Source: Oscillospiraceae bacterium
GTDB taxonomy: Bacteria > Bacillota > Clostridia > Oscillospirales > Acutalibacteraceae
Assembly (NCBI GenBank): GCA_031269595.1
Contig: JAISYX010000045.1
Location: forward strand, 1 to 36,555
Length of the DNA: 36,555 nt
Direction: 5' to 3'
The position numbers were made by a program, and so were the translations under genes. Positions 6,673 through 14,479 of this stretch are shown piece by piece; position 1 is the first letter of the stretch, and each line of letters begins with the position of its first letter. The notes under the pieces are model-generated. The model was not told the DNA's origin and searched no databases. It saw only the letters and a program-made list of their open reading frames with translations.

Positions 6673-6831
6673 CACGCCAAACGCATGAATGTTATTTTGT
6701 ACAAAATTGTTTTGTAGGGGACGATGTCCACATCGTCCCGTTTTCAATAAATCCGCAGGTGTTCACGGGATGATGTGGACATCATCCCCTACATTTTTTG
6801 TGCGCTTTGTACATTCATGGTTTGGCATGTG
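6673..6831. repeat. Nested palindrome between queH and the ECF gene
   Basis: Outer arms CACGCCAAACGCATGAATGT (6673-6692) and the near-complement at 6811-6831 enclose a complete TGTAGGGG-family palindrome (6713-6793). This looks like one repeat inserted into the loop of another, or a composite element. There is no ORF in it. Confidence 0.55.
6713..6793. repeat. TGTAGGGG-family palindrome, ACGATGTCC core
   Basis: TGTAGGGGACGATGTCCACA at 6713-6732 continues to CGTCCCG and pairs with the arm at 6766-6793. Same ends as the elements at 5061, 8193 and 12017 but a different stem sequence. Confidence 0.7.
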
Positions 6832-6848
6832 ATTTTAGAACGTGTGTA

Positions 6849-6877
6849 TTGACTTTACCTCTCTAAAGTGCTACAAT
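6849..6877 (+). promoter_or_regulatory. SigA promoter of the ECF S component
   Basis: TTGACT (6849-6854), 17 bases, TACAAT (6872-6877). The leader would be only about 24 nt, leaving no room for a riboswitch. Confidence 0.7.
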
Positions 6878-6906
6878 TCCTATATAACATACTCAGGAGG
6901 TACATA

Positions 6907-7404
6907 ATGAAACAAAGCAAGGCCTTAAAGTTAACTCTCTCCGGCGTGTTTGCCGCATTGATTTTTGTGGCAACCTATTTCTTCCAATTCCCACTGCCCG
7001 GCGGCAGCGGATATGTAAACCTTGGCGATGGCTTTATACTAATTGCGGTGCTGCTTATAGGCCCATATGCCATACCTGCGGCGGCCGTGGGCTCGCTTAT
7101 AAGCGATTTGCTGCTGGGATATGCCGTTTATGCCCCCGCAACCTTTATAATTAAAGGTCTGATGGCTCTGCTTGCATGGCTGATAATTCGCAAATCGGAA
7201 AAAATCCTGCCTGCATTGCTCGCCTTTATTACAGCCGAGCTGATTATGGTGGCGGGATATTTGGTGTTTGAGGGCTTTTTATACGGTTGGCCTGTAGCTA
7301 TTGCCAGTGTTACCTTTAACCTGTTGCAGGGCTTGGCCGGTGTGATTTTGGGAGTAATAGCCTTTCCTGCTGTTAAGCGTATTAAAAAGCTGGCTAAGTT
7401 CTAA
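6907..7404 (+). CDS. ECF transporter S component (substrate-binding membrane subunit)
   Basis: 165 aa with five to six hydrophobic helices. The ATG at 6907 follows AGGAGGT (6896-6902), so the upstream in-frame extension to 6868 is not used. The pattern LGDGFILIAVLLIGPYAIPA and, further on, SDLLLGYAVYAPATFIIKG is typical of the PF07155-type S components of energy-coupling factor vitamin transporters, which bind a vitamin or precursor and share the EcfAA'T motor encoded elsewhere. The substrate is not clear. Divergent queH suggests a queuosine precursor as one option; thiamine/HMP or another vitamin is equally open. It is a single gene with its own promoter and terminator. Confidence 0.85.
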   Translation: MKQSKALKLTLSGVFAALIFVATYFFQFPLPGGSGYVNLGDGFILIAVLLIGPYAIPAAAVGSLISDLLLGYAVYAPATFIIKGLMALLAWLIIRKSEKILPALLAFITAELIMVAGYLVFEGFLYGWPVAIASVTFNLLQGLAGVILGVIAFPAVKRIKKLAKF

Positions 7405-7420
7405 GCGACTTATACCTAAA

Positions 7421-7453
7421 GGGGCGGATTTTAAAATCCGCCCCTGTTTTTTT
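7421..7453 (+). terminator. Intrinsic terminator after the ECF gene
   Basis: GGGGCGGATTTTAAAATCCG (7421-7440) continues to CCCC (7441-7444), a perfect 12-bp palindrome followed by TGTTTTTTT. The T-run touches the end of the convergent lipoprotein gene. Confidence 0.85.
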
Positions 7454-8156
7454 ATGCTTGCTTGCTGCTCTCAGAATAATCCTCTGTGCCTTCCTCTTTT
7501 GGCTTTTGAGGCTCTACCACTACAGGACCATCTGTTGCGCCTGAGGCCACATCTCGGCCAAAAAGCTCGGTTTTAAAGTTATCATTTGCATCTAACATAT
7601 AGCCTGTTATTATGTTGACCGTGAGGTCGTCCATTATTATGCACCAGCGGTTATCCCGCTTTTCCAGCTTAAACACAGCCTGTGTTTCAATTGTAGGAGC
7701 ACCCACGGACTTAATTCCGTCTACAACAGCCTTGTTGATAGACTTTTCAAGCTCTGCCTCTGTCATTGTTTTTGTGCCGCCCAGCACCTGACCGGAAATA
7801 TCCTTCATAACATTCTTAAGAGCCTGTTCGTACACCTGACGCACATCTACGCTTGTAACCGTAGCTTTAACGCCATAGGGATTATCGCTGCCGTTACTGC
7901 CCGTTACCTTAACTGTTATAGTAGAGGCCACAGCGTCTACTATCTTTTTTGTTTCAGATTCGCTTCTCTCGTCAAAGGCAAAGCCGTCATTATCGGCCAC
8001 ATATTCAAAGGCACTGCGATAGCTGCCCTTTTTATAGTATTTTGTAAATTGATTTACTGCATCCTCGGCACTGCTTGGGCTGGGTGTGCAGCCAATTAGC
8101 AGGGAGGCAAGCAGGGTTATTGACAAAATTGCATGGGTTAACTTTTTAAATTTCAT
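7452..8156 (-). CDS. Lipoprotein of unknown function, 234 aa
   Basis: The N-terminus is a lipoprotein signal (MKFKKLTHAILSITLLASLL then IGC), with the lipidated cysteine at residue 23, so the protein should be anchored on the outer face of the membrane. The mature part has a compact alpha/beta region about 30-205 (SSAEDAVNQFTKYYKKGSY, later QAVFKLEKRDNRWCIIMDD) that resembles small NTF2-like or DUF5105-type lipoproteins of Firmicutes, where a helix pair precedes a sheet. It ends in a charged tail of about 25 residues (PKEEGTEDYSESSKQA). No enzymatic motif is seen. It stands alone, with a palindromic repeat upstream. Confidence 0.8.
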   Translation of the reverse strand: MKFKKLTHAILSITLLASLLIGCTPSPSSAEDAVNQFTKYYKKGSYRSAFEYVADNDGFAFDERSESETKKIVDAVASTITVKVTGSNGSDNPYGVKATVTSVDVRQVYEQALKNVMKDISGQVLGGTKTMTEAELEKSINKAVVDGIKSVGAPTIETQAVFKLEKRDNRWCIIMDDLTVNIITGYMLDANDNFKTELFGRDVASGATDGPVVVEPQKPKEEGTEDYSESSKQA

Positions 8157-8192
8157 GTGGGTAAAAATCCTTTCAGCTTGTAAATAATAATC

Positions 8193-8271
8193 TGTAGGGG
8201 CAGACCTGCGTGTCTGCCCTGATTATCGTAAAATGCCTGTCTTGTGGCAGACACACCGGTCTGCCCCTACA
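8193..8271. repeat. TGTAGGGG-family palindrome
   Basis: TGTAGGGGCAGACC at 8193-8206 pairs with the arm ending 8271. The centre (TGATTATCGTAAAATGCC) is nearly identical to that of the element at 12017-12098, so these two are close copies. It lies 28 bp past the stop codon of the 981-aa gene and 36 bp upstream of the lipoprotein gene. Confidence 0.8.
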
Positions 8272-8299
8272 AAGCAATTTAGTAAATATGGGTGTACAA

Positions 8300-11245
8300 T
8301 CAATATCCGCTGTTCTCGTCAAAATCCTCTTGAGAGGGCAGAAGCAGCCTTCTTTTTGGCTTTGCGGGCTGCTCCTGTATGGGTGCAGCTTGGGCGGGTG
8401 CAGCTTCCGCAGTCACTTCCTCCTGCAAAAACAGAGGCAGAATTATATCCTCAATTGCAGGCTCAGCCGTGATTTCAGGCTTGAGCGTAGGCTCTGGCTC
8501 GGGTTCAAGTGCCTCAAACACGGGCTTCTCTTCCCTATCCTTAGCTCTAAAATGCTCCTCAGCTATGGCCTCTCCGTCTGCCGCAAACAGCAGTAGCGGG
8601 TTAGGCTCATCAGTGGCTTCCGGCTGCATAAAGAAGGGTTCAGGCTCTGTGTGTTGGCTGTAGGCCTCTTCACTGTAGCTTGTGTCTGTGTCCTCCTCTG
8701 CTTCATATACAGGCGCAGGCTCGGGCTGAACGGGCGCAGGCTCTGCCTTGGGGGTATGCTGTGCCTCACGCACCCTTTTTAATCTGCCGAACTCAAGGAA
8801 CAGCACAAGAATAACTCCTGCTGCTATAAGCAAAAATATAAGCTCTGAGAGATAAAAGCCCCAGCTCATATCATAGGTTATCTTCTTGCTGCTGCCGCTC
8901 TCAGAAAGACCCGAAACCAGCGATTTAATATAGGCCGGCACAGATATTAAATAGATAAGCTGTGAGAGTGCCAAAACCCCTGTAAATATATAGGCCATTA
9001 TAGGAGTTATATACTTGCGCAGGGCTAAAATAAGCAGAATAAGCGCAGGAATTGCAAAAAGCAGTGCAGATTTTGCATCCCCGTTAAAGCTAAGACTGCC
9101 GCCTATTATCATGTTGATTTTGCTGCCGAAAAATAGCTTCCAGCCGGAGATGTTAACATTTTTATCAAGTATTATGCGCTCAAAGGTGAGCTTAGCCAAG
9201 GGGCAAAGGAACAAGATAAACGAGAAAATGCTAAGTGCTCTTATTGTGTTAACAAAAAGCCACGAGCCCTCAGATTCATCCCCAACCTCGTTTAGGCCGT
9301 CGTCATATTCGGCTTCAACTACTATGGCATTCTCATCATAAGGCACTAAAACCGTGCTTGATTTGCTGCTTTTCATTGGTGTTACCTCATTTGTGTATGA
9401 CCTGTTATCTTCTGCTTCCACGCTGCTCTTTACAGCAGGTTCGGGCTTAGGCTTCTTGGGCGTTTTCTCTTTTTTTTTCTTGGGTGGCTTATCGGGGTTC
9501 TTGCTCTGCTTTACCTTTATAAAGATATACAGAGCCGCTATTAGTATAAGCAGTACGCCTATTCCTATGAGAACCAGCACAAATATCCAGTTGGTGGTTT
9601 TGGCTGTGTAATCAACGGTAAAGGCAGCTTCTGTGGTGCTTAGGTTGATTTCTTTGCTCTTTTTGCCTGCACCCAGCTTTTGCAAAACCCCGCCGCTTGC
9701 AGATTTTAATGTAACTCCGCTTACGTCCTCACCGGAGACAGGCACAAAGGAATAGAGCACAGAGCCTGTGTAACCGGACTTTTTGAATATCCTTGTAAAA
9801 TCAACATTATCTGCAATGACAGTGCTGTTTTTAAGGAAGATGGACTTTTTTGTATAAACATTAAAGCTGTTCTTATCCACAAAAACCTCATGTAGAGCCT
9901 TGTCAACCTCATCAGCTGAACCGGAGGCTGAGACAGCAAGCTGGGAATATCCGTTCATATCCTTGCTTATGCTGTATTCCACGGCCTCCTCTGTGTTAAG
10001 CAGCAGTCTGGACTTCAGATGATTCGCACCGCTGTCTGTATCCACGTCATCAAAGGTAAAAACAGCGGTTTTGGTAAACTCATCTGCACCCTTTTGCACC
10101 ACCTTGAGAGATATATCCTTAAGCTTATACTCGCCGTAGGTTTTAAGGCTTACATCTAATTCAGTTGCTCCAGCCTTTTCAAATAAAACTGTTTTGCCGT
10201 CTGCACTGATAGTGCCGCCCTGAGCCTCTGTAAACTTGGTGCCGTTGGCTGTTGTGTAAATCAGCTTGACCTGCGAGCTCCTATCCTTGTTCATTGGCCA
10301 CTCTGTAAACAGGAAGCTCTCGCTTAACTGCCCAGACGTGCGGAACTCGTCGGTTTGTGCAACCTCAGGGGAATAATATGAAATTATTGCGTTTTGATTG
10401 AGAGCTGCGCCAGTTTTGCGGCCAAGCTCCTTAATGTCCGCTGCAAAGCTTATTTTTATAACCTTAAACTGGCGGCTGCGCTCGTATACAACATCAGGCT
10501 CCCACTCTGTTGTGCTGCCGTCGGGTGCAAAGGATTTTACAAACTCCAAAATCTTATCTGCCCCCAGCTTATTAACTGTGGTAATGGGGATATTATAGCC
10601 AACCGAACGCTGATACTGCTCCTGGTTTATTATGGTGGTGTTTATTGTAATGCTGTAAATCTCGTTTGCATTAATTACATCTATGTCCAAGGGCTTTGCG
10701 GGATTCTCTGTCTTGTGTATATCCTCCCCCAGCTTAAGTGAAGCCTCTGTCTGCACAGCGTCTGTGATGTTAGCCTCTGAAATTGCGCCGCTCTCTACAA
10801 GCTTTTTACTACCCCATGCAAGCAGCTCGGCAGAGGTAAAATCCTCTTTTAAAATATAGCGGGGATAAAACAGGTTGCTGTCGGTTTTATATTCTATGCT
10901 TGGCTCACGGCCTAAAATGCCGCTTACCTTGCTGCGGTAATCCTCGATTGAAGTAAATGGTATAACAAAGTTGATTGCATAGCCGCCTGCAACGGCCGCA
11001 ACGCTCTCTACCTGTATGCTCTCGGGGCACTCCTTGCTTAGCATGGTTTTAAAGGAGTCTATATCTGTTATAGAATCCCCCAGCGTTAGCTTTTTATATT
11101 CATCCTCTGTAACGGTGAGCACCATGAGCCGCTGCCCTTTAAAGCTCTGGTCTATGCTAAGCTGCGTACGCAGTGTACAGGAGGATGCCAGTAAAATAGC
11201 TAAAACAATTGAAAATATCAGTGATACACGCAGAACCTTTTTCAT
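8300..11245 (-). CDS. Large lipoprotein/multi-pass membrane protein with acidic tail, 981 aa
   Basis: I do not recognise a family for the whole protein. It begins with a lipoprotein signal (LAILLASSC, Cys23). About 530 residues of beta-rich extracellular sequence follow, starting LRTQLSIDQSFKGQRLMVL, somewhat like LppM-type lipoproteins. A membrane helix lies at about 545-575 (FVLVLIGIGVLLILIAALYI), followed by a Lys/Pro-rich cytoplasmic linker (PPKKKKEKTPKKPKPEP). About four more membrane helices occupy roughly 660-830, and the last ~150 residues are acidic and rich in Glu, Pro and Ala. The architecture suggests a surface sensor or scaffold with a disordered cytosolic tail. It is a single gene with a strong promoter. 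The 772-aa-ORF gene at 12131-14356 has a similar acidic tail, so the two may work together. Confidence 0.75.
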   Translation of the reverse strand: MKKVLRVSLIFSIVLAILLASSCTLRTQLSIDQSFKGQRLMVLTVTEDEYKKLTLGDSITDIDSFKTMLSKECPESIQVESVAAVAGGYAINFVIPFTSIEDYRSKVSGILGREPSIEYKTDSNLFYPRYILKEDFTSAELLAWGSKKLVESGAISEANITDAVQTEASLKLGEDIHKTENPAKPLDIDVINANEIYSITINTTIINQEQYQRSVGYNIPITTVNKLGADKILEFVKSFAPDGSTTEWEPDVVYERSRQFKVIKISFAADIKELGRKTGAALNQNAIISYYSPEVAQTDEFRTSGQLSESFLFTEWPMNKDRSSQVKLIYTTANGTKFTEAQGGTISADGKTVLFEKAGATELDVSLKTYGEYKLKDISLKVVQKGADEFTKTAVFTFDDVDTDSGANHLKSRLLLNTEEAVEYSISKDMNGYSQLAVSASGSADEVDKALHEVFVDKNSFNVYTKKSIFLKNSTVIADNVDFTRIFKKSGYTGSVLYSFVPVSGEDVSGVTLKSASGGVLQKLGAGKKSKEINLSTTEAAFTVDYTAKTTNWIFVLVLIGIGVLLILIAALYIFIKVKQSKNPDKPPKKKKEKTPKKPKPEPAVKSSVEAEDNRSYTNEVTPMKSSKSSTVLVPYDENAIVVEAEYDDGLNEVGDESEGSWLFVNTIRALSIFSFILFLCPLAKLTFERIILDKNVNISGWKLFFGSKINMIIGGSLSFNGDAKSALLFAIPALILLILALRKYITPIMAYIFTGVLALSQLIYLISVPAYIKSLVSGLSESGSSKKITYDMSWGFYLSELIFLLIAAGVILVLFLEFGRLKRVREAQHTPKAEPAPVQPEPAPVYEAEEDTDTSYSEEAYSQHTEPEPFFMQPEATDEPNPLLLFAADGEAIAEEHFRAKDREEKPVFEALEPEPEPTLKPEITAEPAIEDIILPLFLQEEVTAEAAPAQAAPIQEQPAKPKRRLLLPSQEDFDENSGY

Positions 11246-11344
11246 CCTTCTCTTCCCCCCAAAATTAACCTTGACAAGAGTATTTTTGCATTATTTTAAG
11301 CATATAGTCAAAACACTCAAAAATCAAGTTAAAATTCATCTTTA

Positions 11345-11373
11345 ATTATACTCTACAGCGTTGATTCCGTCAA
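11345..11373 (-). promoter_or_regulatory. SigA promoter of the 981-aa protein gene
   Basis: Minus-strand TTGACG (11368-11373), 17 bases, TATAAT (11345-11350), giving a leader of about 95 nt. Confidence 0.7.
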
Positions 11374-11396
11374 TAAGTTTTTGGGAAATATTCCAA

Positions 11397-11432
11397 CAAA
11401 AAATAAGGGCAAGATCATTTCCTGCCCTTATC
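11397..11432 (-). terminator. Intrinsic terminator after the DUF805 gene
   Basis: ATAAGGGCA and TGCCCTTAT form the stem around 11403-11431, followed on the minus strand by TTTTTTG. Confidence 0.75.
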
Positions 11433-11450
11433 TCATTTAACATGTTGTTT

Positions 11451-11828
11451 TTACTGTGCTTTTGGGTCTGGGCCGTATTTATTTTCGCCCTTTGTTCCGC
11501 TAAGAATATACAGAATAAACAGCCAAATTTCGCCTATTAATGGGATAAGGCCAATTAATAGCCACCAACCGCTGCGATTGGTATCGTGCAAACGGCGAAC
11601 AGTAACGCCCCAGCTTGGTAAGAAGAAGAACAGATGAAGCAGGCCTAAAATTGTTGAATTGATAGCCGGAACTGTGGGCGGGTTGGTTGTAAAGTCAATT
11701 GGGTTAATCCAGTTAAGAACCAAGCCAATGACAGCAGTGACAATGAAGACAAACAGCAGCCACAGCCAATATTCTGACCTTCTGGCACGACCCTTGAACA
11801 CAAGATACTTTTTTAAGGGTGTAAACAT
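11451..11828 (-). CDS. DUF805 family membrane protein
   Basis: 125 aa, the usual size for DUF805 (YhaH/YhaI type). The family marks are visible: KYLVFKGRARRSEYWLW at the start, the loop VRRLHDTNRSGWWLL in the middle, and a short polar end GENKYGPDPKAQ. Three or four membrane helices. The function of the family is not established. It has its own promoter and terminator. Confidence 0.9.
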   Translation of the reverse strand: MFTPLKKYLVFKGRARRSEYWLWLLFVFIVTAVIGLVLNWINPIDFTTNPPTVPAINSTILGLLHLFFFLPSWGVTVRRLHDTNRSGWWLLIGLIPLIGEIWLFILYILSGTKGENKYGPDPKAQ

Positions 11829-11891
11829 AATATTTCTCCTTTTGTAGTGTATATTTTTGTTATTTCTTTGCTATTTTTAGCAACTGCATTT

Positions 11892-11920
11892 ATTATACAG
11901 CAGTTAACTTAAATATGCAA
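11892..11920 (-). promoter_or_regulatory. SigA promoter of the DUF805 gene
   Basis: Minus-strand TTGCAT (11915-11920), 17 bases, TATAAT (11892-11897). Confidence 0.7.
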
Positions 11921-12016
11921 GCAGTAATATACAACAAAGTTATTATGTCCACCTTGTGTAAACTTTGTGCGAATTGTGTGTTAACAAATAATTAAGAGCT
12001 TCTGTTTGCCAACTTG

Positions 12017-12098
12017 TTTGTAGGGGCAGACCTATGTGTCTGCCCTGATCATCATAAAGTGCCTGTCTTTGGGCAGACACATAGGTCTGCCCAAACAG
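12017..12098. repeat. TGTAGGGG-family palindrome
   Basis: TTTGTAGGGGCAGACCTATG starts at 12017; the complementary arm runs from 12071 to about 12098, but its end reads CTGCCCAAACA, so the final CCTAC has been lost. The core matches the element at 8193-8271. It lies 32 bp past the stop codon of the 741-aa protein gene. The rest of 11921-12130 shows no gene. Confidence 0.75.
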
Positions 12099-12130
12099 AT
12101 TTTTAGATCTGCTCAATTAATGCCGATTTC

Positions 12131-14356
12131 TTAATCCTCATCCTCAAAGCGGATGCGTTTAGTCTTTTTGACCTCTACCATAGCGTTAAGGTCTACAAAG
12201 CCCTCCTGCTGCCCCTGATTGGCCACAGGGCCGCGCACAGGCTTAGTTTTAGGTTTAGCCTGCGGCTTGGGCTTGGGCTTGGGCTCTGGTTCTAACTCTA
12301 ACTCTAGCTCCGGCTTAGGTTGCAGCTGAGGTTCTGGCTCTATCTCTATCTCTAGCTCCGGCTTAGGCGGTAGCTCTAACTCCGGCTCCGGCGGCGGGGC
12401 GGGAGCAGGCTCCCAATCTATGCCGCCATCATCCTCAATTTCTTCCTCAGGCTCATTGTCAAAGACTTCTTCATTATCATAATCGCCAAAACGCAGGGTC
12501 TTTTTGGGTGTTACAAATGCATTCAGGTCTATAAGCTCAGGCTCTTCGGGGAACTGAAGCTCCTCTGCTTCCGGATCTTCGGCCTCCTCCTCAACGGGAG
12601 CGTCGGCCTCAGACTCTTCCTCCTGTGCTGCTTCCTCTGCAAGCTCCGGTTCGGGTAGCTTGATTTCCTCCGTTGGCTCGTCAATCTCTGCTATGTCTAC
12701 ACTCTCGGATTCCTCGGCCTCGGCCTCTGTTTCTTCCTCTGCCTCGGCTTCCGGCTCATTTTCATTTTGCGCTATGGGGTAGGGAGTGCCTGTTACAATG
12801 GGCAGCTCCTCAGTTTGAGCGGCTTCCTCTATGGGGACATACAGCTCAACCGTTGGCTCGTCAGGCTCTGGGATTTCCAGCTCCAGCTCCTCCGCCGGCT
12901 TCTCTGGCTCAAGCTCTTCCTGCGGTTCAAGCTCAGTCTCTTCCTCCGGCTTCTCCTCAGGCTCATCCTCTATTGGTTCCTCGTATTCGTCCTCTGCATC
13001 AGGCTCAAATACCGGTTCTTCCTCTTCATCCTCTGCACTTTCATACTCTATAATATCCAGCAGGAAGGGTGCTCTTTCGTTTGGCTCTTGCCTTTCCTTC
13101 TCGGTTTGAATCTCCCATTCGCCTGTTGCAGGCTCTGCCTGCTCCTGGATTTCCTCGTCTTCTTCAATAGATTCCTCCGGCTCTTCCTCCTCGTCATCAG
13201 CAGCGGAGATATGCACCTCTATGCCCTTTGCACGAGCTTTAAGCTCGTTGTAACGGTCTATTGAGCTTTGGCGGACATCCTTAACCTTTTGCAGTCTTGC
13301 CTTGGGAGTTCTGCCTGCAAAGTTGATTTTAAGCCCCAGCATTGCAAAGAAATATTTTAAACTGCCAAAAAACAGAACAGCATATGCGCTTAAATACAGG
13401 CTCAGCTTGCCCGCAGAGTGTCCCACTGCCTCGGGGCTGCCCTTGACAAACTCCGCCAAATCCTCTTGAGAGGAGGTGTGACGCTGCTTTTCTGGCTTAT
13501 CCTCCTCAAGCACGGCATTTTCAGAAATATCACCCCAGCCGTCCTCATCCTGAATCTCTCTAAATGCAACGGCCGCAGAGGCCGCAACAGTGGGCGCAGG
13601 CTGTGCCTCGGCCTGAGGCAGCTCGGAGATAGCCTCTTCAATCTCGGCAAATATACGGGCTATTCTGCCGCTTATTTTAATGCACAGCAGCCAGAAGCCC
13701 GTAAAAACAAGGGAGGCCGCACCCAGCGAAAGCCAGCCGGAGAGGTCCCTTGTCAATATAAAATCAGGGGTAGTAATGCCCTTGATTGCGGCAATAACAA
13801 AGGTTATTGCAAGAAACAGACAAGAGAGAATCCCGGGCGCAGTGAAGAGCTTGAGCAGACCCTCACTTTTGCTGCGTATAGTGTTGCTGCGCAGAAAGGT
13901 CATAATAAGCCCGCAGGCCGCAAGCCTTGTAAGGCAGAAAAGAACCAGAGCATAAAAGAACAGCGTTAAAATAAGGTTAGAGGGCTGAACCTTGCCTGTG
14001 TAAAGTGCCTTGTACAGCAATAAAAAGAAGCAGCCAAAATCCAGTGCCATGGAGGCAAACAGCGAAATGTGCACAAATATGCGCCAAATGCCGGAATATC
14101 GCTTTTTGCTCATTGCTGCGTATATCACAAGCACAGAAGCACCAAAAAGCAGAGCTGTTACTCCGCTTGCTATTAGTATGTATTTAAGCTCTTGATTTGC
14201 CGCTGTGCTTAAGGGCTTGCTTAAGCCCTTAATAAGCATTCCCGCCCCCCACAAAAGGGAGTAAAGGAGCAGCAGCACCTGCAAAACAGGGTTTTTTCGC
14301 AGAGATTTTGAAAGAAAGTTCCCTGCATCAAGCTTGATATGCCTACTTATATTCAT
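12131..14356 (-). CDS. Multi-pass membrane protein with very long acidic Glu/Pro-rich tail, 741 aa
   Basis: The likely start is the ATG at 14354-14356 (MNISRHIKLDAGNFLSKSLR), with GAGG about 15 bases upstream; the longer ORF reaches back across its own promoter. Six membrane helices fill about 20-235 and a seventh lies near 330 (LYLSAYAVLFFGSLKYFFAM). From about 370 to the end the protein is highly acidic, rich in Glu and Pro, and almost certainly disordered. Two copies of a short motif sit in this tail: IDLNAFVTPKKTLRF at about 609 and VDLNAMVEVKKTKRIRF at the C-terminus (about 721). This suggests a repeated docking site for a partner. Family unknown. Confidence 0.75.
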   Translation of the reverse strand: MNISRHIKLDAGNFLSKSLRKNPVLQVLLLLYSLLWGAGMLIKGLSKPLSTAANQELKYILIASGVTALLFGASVLVIYAAMSKKRYSGIWRIFVHISLFASMALDFGCFFLLLYKALYTGKVQPSNLILTLFFYALVLFCLTRLAACGLIMTFLRSNTIRSKSEGLLKLFTAPGILSCLFLAITFVIAAIKGITTPDFILTRDLSGWLSLGAASLVFTGFWLLCIKISGRIARIFAEIEEAISELPQAEAQPAPTVAASAAVAFREIQDEDGWGDISENAVLEEDKPEKQRHTSSQEDLAEFVKGSPEAVGHSAGKLSLYLSAYAVLFFGSLKYFFAMLGLKINFAGRTPKARLQKVKDVRQSSIDRYNELKARAKGIEVHISAADDEEEEPEESIEEDEEIQEQAEPATGEWEIQTEKERQEPNERAPFLLDIIEYESAEDEEEEPVFEPDAEDEYEEPIEDEPEEKPEEETELEPQEELEPEKPAEELELEIPEPDEPTVELYVPIEEAAQTEELPIVTGTPYPIAQNENEPEAEAEEETEAEAEESESVDIAEIDEPTEEIKLPEPELAEEAAQEEESEADAPVEEEAEDPEAEELQFPEEPELIDLNAFVTPKKTLRFGDYDNEEVFDNEPEEEIEDDGGIDWEPAPAPPPEPELELPPKPELEIEIEPEPQLQPKPELELELEPEPKPKPKPQAKPKTKPVRGPVANQGQQEGFVDLNAMVEVKKTKRIRFEDED
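12282..12367. repeat. In-frame 48-bp repeat in the acidic tail coding region
   Basis: A 38-base block at 12282-12319 recurs at 12330-12367 with four changes, a 48-bp period (16 codons). Each block holds hexanucleotide steps (TCTAAC or TCTATC) that encode the ELELEPEP-type sequence. Confidence 0.7.
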
Positions 14357-14420
14357 AATGATAATACCATCCTCGTTCAAAAGTCGGAATTTGTATTTTT
14401 TTAAGTTTTTACGCCAGATT

Positions 14421-14449
14421 AGTATATCATACTTTTGGCATATAATCAA
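14421..14449 (-). promoter_or_regulatory. SigA promoter of the 741-aa protein gene
   Basis: Minus-strand TTGATT (14444-14449), 17 bases, TATACT (14421-14426). Its position rules out the upstream ORF extension as coding. Confidence 0.65.
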
Positions 14450-14479
14450 TGGAAATTAATTAAATTGTTCCCGCACTCA

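Noticed and set aside
12673..13264. Several plus-strand frames of 80-165 codons opposite the acidic tail
   Set aside because: They are antisense shadows of low-complexity Glu/Pro codons and give Ser- or Leu-rich sequence without RBS.
7452..14356. The four genes lipoprotein, 981-aa, DUF805 and 741-aa as one operon
   Set aside because: Good promoters precede the last three separately, and a terminator or a palindromic element lies between members, so they look like separate units.
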